From: Flavobacteriaceae bacterium
Lineage (GTDB): Bacteria; Bacteroidota; Bacteroidia; Flavobacteriales; Flavobacteriaceae
DNA length: 11,150 bases
Assembly (NCBI GenBank): GCA_019752245.1
Contig: JAIEMH010000040.1
Span: forward strand, 1-11,150
Direction of reading: 5' to 3'
A program made the translations under genes and the position numbers. The notes under the pieces are model-generated. The model worked only from the letters and a program-made list of their open reading frames with translations. It was not told where the DNA came from and made no database searches. Shown piece by piece: positions 8,101 through 11,150 of this stretch. Position 1 is the stretch's first letter, and each line of letters opens with the position of its first letter.

Positions 8101-11100
8101 AATAGTTGAAGGTATTGCATAGGTTGCTGTGGTTAGATCGCATAAAGAAGTTGGTCCCGTAATTATGGTTCTTGCTGTACCAATTTCTATAGTACGAAGT
8201 GCACTAGTTCCACAATTTGTGTTTGATGCTACTGTTATTAGACCAGAACTGAACGAAGTCAAATCATATAAAACTTTTATTGAGTTTGTTCCTTGTCCAG
8301 ATTGAATTGTTGTTCCTGTTGGAGTTGACCAAGTATAGCTGGTTGCACCAATAATAGCTGGAACGGTATATACAGCTTCATTTGTTGGTATTGAACTACT
8401 ACTTAAACCGCCATTACAAATGGTAGTTGTGGTTGCACCACAAATGGATGTTGGTCCAGAAATATCTAACGGTCTTTGATTGGTATCTACCTTTAGTGTT
8501 CTGAAAGGGCTCAACCCACAAGTTCCTGATGCTTGTAAAACAATTGATCCGCTCACATTTCCTGTAATGTTTACAGTAATAGTGTTTGTTGTTGACCCAC
8601 TGACAATTGTCATACCGGCAGGAACTGTCCAATTATATGCATTTGCACCTGAGATAGTAGGAATAGTGTAGGTTGCAGATGTTAACCCGCATAAATTAGT
8701 TGGTCCAGAAATGGTACCAAGTATATCTAGCCTTCCTATTGTTAAAGAAGGAGTTACTGAATTTGAACTAGTTGTTACAATTACACTCATTCCTCCCATA
8801 TTAAATGTTGGATCAAACGAAACATTTATGGTGTTAGCGTTTGCTTGAGAGTTTAGTGTCATTCCGGTTGGTAATGTCCAGAAATAGGTTGCTCCAGAAA
8901 TTGCTTCTACTGAATAGGTGGCATTTGATAGTGAACAAACATTAGTAGGTCCTGAAATTGTTATTGAATCAGAACTTAAAGTCTTACCAACATTTATAGA
9001 TGTTGTCTCAGTTTCGCTACAAGCATTAGTTGCTTTTACACTGATTGGCCCATCAATAAAAGAATTTGCAATGTTAACTACAATTTCATTTCCATTAGAT
9101 GACATGATTGACATGCCTGCCGGTAAAGACCAAGTATAGCATGATGCATTAGTAACAGGATTTATACTGTAAGTAGTTGTGTTTTCGCCGTTAACTGTAT
9201 TAATACCGTTGATAGCACCAATCGTTCCAAGTGTATTTAAACTTATTGTTATAGGATTACTTTCATAAGTTTCCAATCCATTATTGGCTACTCTTTTGAA
9301 ATATGTTGTTTGCGTCAGAGGTTCAGGTGCATAGCTATCGGAACTGGCATTGGAAATTATATTATATCCAGAATCTATACTAGTAGTGGATTTCATCCAA
9401 GTATAAGTTATATTTCCAGAACCTGTTGCAGATGAATTGTTGATTATTGTGTTTGGTAATTGGTTAATGCAAACCGATTGATTTGTGCCAATTGTACCGG
9501 GATTTAACGCTACAATATTTAATTGGAATGGATATTTTGTTGTACAACCAGTAGTACCGTCTGAAATGCTTAATTCAAAACTATATGCGCCCTCTAGAGT
9601 TTGAGGAATTACTACATTAATAGGAGTTGCTCCTAAAATTTCATCATTCACAGATGAAAATGATGGAAGAGGATTTGGTGTAACTGTATTAATTGAATAA
9701 TGTAAATTGTTTCCTGTTAATACAGAAAATGGGATAGAGAAATTTGTTGCAGTTGGTGATGTAGCGTCAGTATTTCCAAGCAATATTGTTGGAGAGGCAC
9801 TTATTGCTACAGTAACAACATCTGAAATTGCTGACGAACAATTGCTACTAGTAACTACGGCTCTATAATATTTATTTGATGTTAGTATTCCGATACTACT
9901 ACCAGATAATGTTGCGTCAGTTTGACCAGAAATATTTGTAAAAGTTACATTGTTTGAAGATGATTGCCATTGAATATTACCTGTAAATGTTGCCAATGAA
10001 ATATCTGTAGGCTGTGTACCGGAACAAATGTATTGATTGGTTGAAACTGGGCCTGCAGCAGAAATAGGATCCGTAGTTACAGAAGCTGATCCAGTCATGT
10101 TTACAGTAAAATTACAAGTTCCATTAGTATTAGTTGCAACTACTGTATAATTACCATCAGTGGTTACATTGCTAAATGAAATTGCTGAACCTATGCCCGC
10201 AATAGGAGTTCCTATATTAATTGAGCCATTTTTTAATTGGTAATTAACTCCAATTTGAGAATCCGATAAACCAACTGGTACACCTGTTGTTGCACATCCG
10301 TTTCCACCACCAGTTACAGAATAAACCGCTGGTTGAACACAAGTGACATTTCCATAAAGAGTGAAATCATCTAATCTAAAAGAGCCACCATTTCCTCCAT
10401 TAGTTAAATTTATTTCTACTGTAATTGTACCGGTTAGTCCTGAAATAGTACTAGCAACGTTTGTTTGACCTAATGTTGTACCACTATTTGCATTAGTTCC
10501 TGTTGGTATTGATATACTTCCCGTTATAATATTTATTCCATTAATGGTAATTGAAGAAATTGAATTTGATGCTTGACTAGAAAATCGCCATAAATTGAAG
10601 GATGTAACAGATAACGAATATCCATTTGCAACATTAAATGTTAATGTATAAGGAGTATTATTTATCGTGGTAACAGACAAAGAACCACTAGTATTTCCAA
10701 TACCGTTAGCTGCACTAAATGTACCTAACCCATTTTTGTTGGACCATGATGAAGCACTTAAATTTGTGTTAAGTGTAGTCGGTATTGCTGTGTAAGGTGT
10801 TGTGGTTGTTGCTGCAAAATCATGTTTGTAAATCATTTCTGGAATTAAATTTACAATAATGTCATTGGAAGTTGCATCAGATAAACCAGATGCTGTAGCT
10901 ACTAGTGTATAAGTACTTGCTGTACTAAATTGGATATTACTAAAAGTTGCTATTCCTTGATTAGCTGTAGTAGTTAAAGTACCCATTAGTATTCCTGAAC
11001 CGGATGATTTTGTTATCGTAACAGACTCCAAAGACGTGGACGGATTAGAAAGCGCAAAACCAAAGGTGGCATTTGACTGGAAGCCGCTCCTTAAAGAATT

Positions 11101-11150
11101 TATAAAAAACAAAATAACCGTTCGTGACCCGTTGTTTGATATCCATATTG
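5134..11150 (-). CDS. Giant multidomain T9SS-secreted adhesin-like protein, N-terminus beyond window edge
   Basis: The frame is open from the right edge to the TAA at 5136-5134, about 2004 codons. There is no signal peptide at any internal start (the TTG at 11112 is not a credible start), so the 5' end is missing. In protein order: an Ig-like module (GIATFSNIQFSTASTYTLVA; about 10850-11040); a jelly-roll or discoidin-like module ending FRLDDFTLYGNV (about 10350-10845); three or four Ig-like modules (about 9230-10350; NIQWQSSSNN, KYYRAVVTSSNC); five PKD-like modules (7927-9228; ISGPTNLC, YNWTVPAGMTI); nine FN3-like repeats of 92-94 residues (5422-7911); a linker; and a T9SS type A sorting domain (5137-5379; YPNPF, KIYDMLGK, ASGVYN, TLRIIKR). 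No catalytic domain is visible. The sorting domain implies export through the T9SS, with cleavage and anchoring to the surface or release. The repeat stalk suggests an adhesin or a gliding/biofilm-associated surface protein. This function is inferred from architecture and the ligand is unknown. A hairpin follows the stop. Confidence 0.92.
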   Translation of the reverse strand, partial: IWISNNGSRTVILFFINSLRSGFQSNATFGFALSNPSTSLESVTITKSSGSGILMGTLTTTANQGIATFSNIQFSTASTYTLVATASGLSDATSNDIIVNLIPEMIYKHDFAATTTTPYTAIPTTLNTNLSASSWSNKNGLGTFSAANGIGNTSGSLSVTTINNTPYTLTFNVANGYSLSVTSFNLWRFSSQASNSISSITINGINIITGSISIPTGTNANSGTTLGQTNVASTISGLTGTITVEINLTNGGNGGSFRLDDFTLYGNVTCVQPAVYSVTGGGNGCATTGVPVGLSDSQIGVNYQLKNGSINIGTPIAGIGSAISFSNVTTDGNYTVVATNTNGTCNFTVNMTGSASVTTDPISAAGPVSTNQYICSGTQPTDISLATFTGNIQWQSSSNNVTFTNISGQTDATLSGSSIGILTSNKYYRAVVTSSNCSSAISDVVTVAISASPTILLGNTDATSPTATNFSIPFSVLTGNNLHYSINTVTPNPLPSFSSVNDEILGATPINVVIPQTLEGAYSFELSISDGTTGCTTKYPFQLNIVALNPGTIGTNQSVCINQLPNTIINNSSATGSGNITYTWMKSTTSIDSGYNIISNASSDSYAPEPLTQTTYFKRVANNGLETYESNPITISLNTLGTIGAINGINTVNGENTTTYSINPVTNASCYTWSLPAGMSIMSSNGNEIVVNIANSFIDGPISVKATNACSETETTSINVGKTLSSDSITISGPTNVCSLSNATYSVEAISGATYFWTLPTGMTLNSQANANTINVSFDPTFNMGGMSVIVTTSSNSVTPSLTIGRLDILGTISGPTNLCGLTSATYTIPTISGANAYNWTVPAGMTIVSGSTTNTITVNITGNVSGSIVLQASGTCGLSPFRTLKVDTNQRPLDISGPTSICGATTTTICNGGLSSSSIPTNEAVYTVPAIIGATSYTWSTPTGTTIQSGQGTNSIKVLYDLTSFSSGLITVASNTNCGTSALRTIEIGTARTIITGPTSLCDLTTATYAIPSTIGTNFMWTLPSCMTLLSGQSLTNNSITVAISGPICSTQTLSVAITGSCGPTNNITLQVSCSKYSKIQNSQNGVVVSSNIPVYADAITGGLGYRFKVYNTDGFVATIDKPSRYFYFNEIAGISYGKTYAVEVAVQTATSTYSDYGYGCPTTVILNGTKIQSSQCGTIMANNLPIYADNVVGAIGYKFEISDAITGSIIATINKTTRYFYFNEITGLSFGNTYNIRVAVKNPNGTYSPFGSSCAVTLQNTKIQSSICGTTVASNTPIYVDTVVGATGYKFEISNNVGTVIATLNKTSNFFYFSEIANSSFGATYQVRVAVKNVDNTTYGTFGASCLISLQTTKIQAIQCGTTVASTTPIYVDSVVGATGYKFEISNNAGTVIATVNKTSNFFNFNEIANTSFGATYQVRVAPKNSDNATYGAFGSSCQVSLQTTQIQAIQCGTTVVNTSLVYADALSGATGYKFEISNNLGTVIATLNKTTRFFTFTEITNATINTTYYIRVAPKNPDNTTFGTYGSSCAVTSQIQNTKVQASQCGTIIANNLPIYADAVTAAVGYRFEISNNSGSVIATLDKSNRYFYFNEIANLSFGETYTIKVAPKNPDGISFGLFGASCNVTLQTSKIEAAICGTSMASNLPVYAENIASATGYRFEISNNSGAVIATLDKSTRYFYFNEISGVAFGTNYSIRVAPKNNNGLTYGLYGTACSVSLQGTKIQDSQCGSASAINLPIYADNVVGATGYRFEISNSTGNVITTLDKTNRYFYLNEISGVTFGTDYYVRVAVKKPTANTYSSFGTNCIISTLKTKIQSGQCGTTLPTNLPVYADAVTGASGYKFEISNASGTVITTINKTTRYFYFNEIPGVLNGTTYTVRVALKNPDNSSYSSYGISCNVTIGNTSAKTEIIEVTNKYEFAALAYPNPFEDNFKLLIKTANEKDDLHIKIYDMLGKQIGNEIVTPTEIEFYEFGKELASGVYNISISQGESNKTLRIIKR
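5137..5379 (-). other. T9SS type A C-terminal sorting domain (Por_Secre_tail-like)
   Basis: The last about 81 codons of the large adhesin gene encode the Bacteroidota sorting signal. It shows YPNPFEDNF at its start, IKIYDMLGKQIG in the middle, ELASGVYNISI near the end and a basic C-terminus (TLRIIKR). These are hallmarks of the TIGR04183-type family that directs folded periplasmic proteins through the T9SS outer-membrane translocon, where the domain is normally cleaved. Its presence places the gene in a T9SS-bearing organism and the protein outside the cell. Confidence 0.92.
5422..7911 (-). repeat. Nine tandem 276-base (92-residue) FN3-like repeats
   Basis: Nine head-to-tail units run (in protein order) 7911-7636, 7635-7360, 7359-7084, 7083-6808, 6807-6526, 6525-6250, 6249-5974, 5973-5698 and 5697-5422. 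Eight are exactly 276 bases; the fifth is 282. Each begins K-I-Q (or KVQ, KIE, QIQ). Conserved positions include QCGT, a PIYAD-like segment, GATGYKFEISN, VIATLxK, RYFYFNEI, the TYxVRVAxKN strand and FGSSC. The aromatic and TYxVRVA patterns suggest a fibronectin type III-like beta-sandwich, similar to repeats in other flavobacterial surface proteins. Two cysteines per unit are conserved, except that the first unit has N in place of the first cysteine. Units three and four are the most alike (about 82% identical residues by eye). Confidence 0.95.
7927..9228 (-). repeat. Five tandem PKD-like modules
   Basis: Upstream (N-terminal) of the FN3-like array the large adhesin encodes five degenerate modules of about 80-100 residues. 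Each has the pattern [ST]GPT-x-x-C, then ATYxVPxIxGAxxYxWTxPxGMTIxSG, then a valine-rich strand and usually a second cysteine in a C-G or N-x-C-x context. The first module lacks the GPT-x-x-C start (INGINTVNGENTTTYSI) and the fourth carries an insertion. These resemble PKD-like Ig-fold modules common in Bacteroidota surface proteins, where they act as spacers or binding modules. The same module type begins at the truncated end of the leftmost gene. Confidence 0.8.

Noticed and set aside
5294..9139. Short open frames opposite or out of frame with the large adhesin (5294-5509, 8414-8632, 8480-8671, 8918-9139)
   Set aside because: They overlap recognised modules of the adhesin, have no domain pattern of their own and no translation signals.
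11110..11112. TTG as the start codon of the large adhesin
   Set aside because: The frame stays open to the window edge, the residues after the TTG are not a signal peptide, and a T9SS cargo needs one. The gene is better treated as 5'-truncated.

Overview
The window is AT-rich DNA from a Bacteroidota bacterium, most likely a Flavobacterium-like member of the Flavobacteriia. The evidence is the low GC, the absence of Shine-Dalgarno-like sequences before the starts, a C-terminal type IX secretion system (T9SS) sorting domain, giant Ig/PKD-like surface proteins, and a membrane-spanning TPR/LuxR-type regulator of a form common in this phylum. The species cannot be fixed from the sequence alone.

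All three genes lie on the minus strand, so transcription runs from right to left. (i) 5134-11150 is a very large secreted adhesin-like protein whose 5' end lies beyond the right edge. It carries, in order, Ig-like and jelly-roll-like modules, five PKD-like modules, nine tandem 92-94 residue FN3-like repeats and a T9SS type A sorting domain. A hairpin that may be a terminator follows its stop codon. (ii) 3080-4909 is a complete 609-residue sensor/regulator: signal peptide, periplasmic TPR array, one membrane helix, coiled coil and a cytoplasmic LuxR-like helix-turn-helix. (iii) 1-2853 is the start of a second large secreted protein: signal peptide, IPT/TIG-like module, seven FG-GAP/VCBS calcium-loop repeats (probably one seven-bladed beta-propeller), several Ig-like modules, and the start of a PKD-like module cut by the left edge. 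No stop occurs in its 951 codons.

The two intergenic gaps are 224 and 226 bases. They hold two hairpins near the end of the first gene and no promoter that I can call with confidence. I see no RNA genes, CRISPR arrays, insertion sequences or plus-strand genes inside the window.

The simplest reading is a surface-adhesin locus. Two multidomain T9SS-type cell-surface or secreted proteins, sharing module families, flank a membrane-tethered transcription factor that could sense an envelope or surface cue and control them. The regulatory link is inferred from gene order only. The last roughly 110 bases at the right edge fit the adhesin reading poorly and may mark a junction with unrelated sequence.
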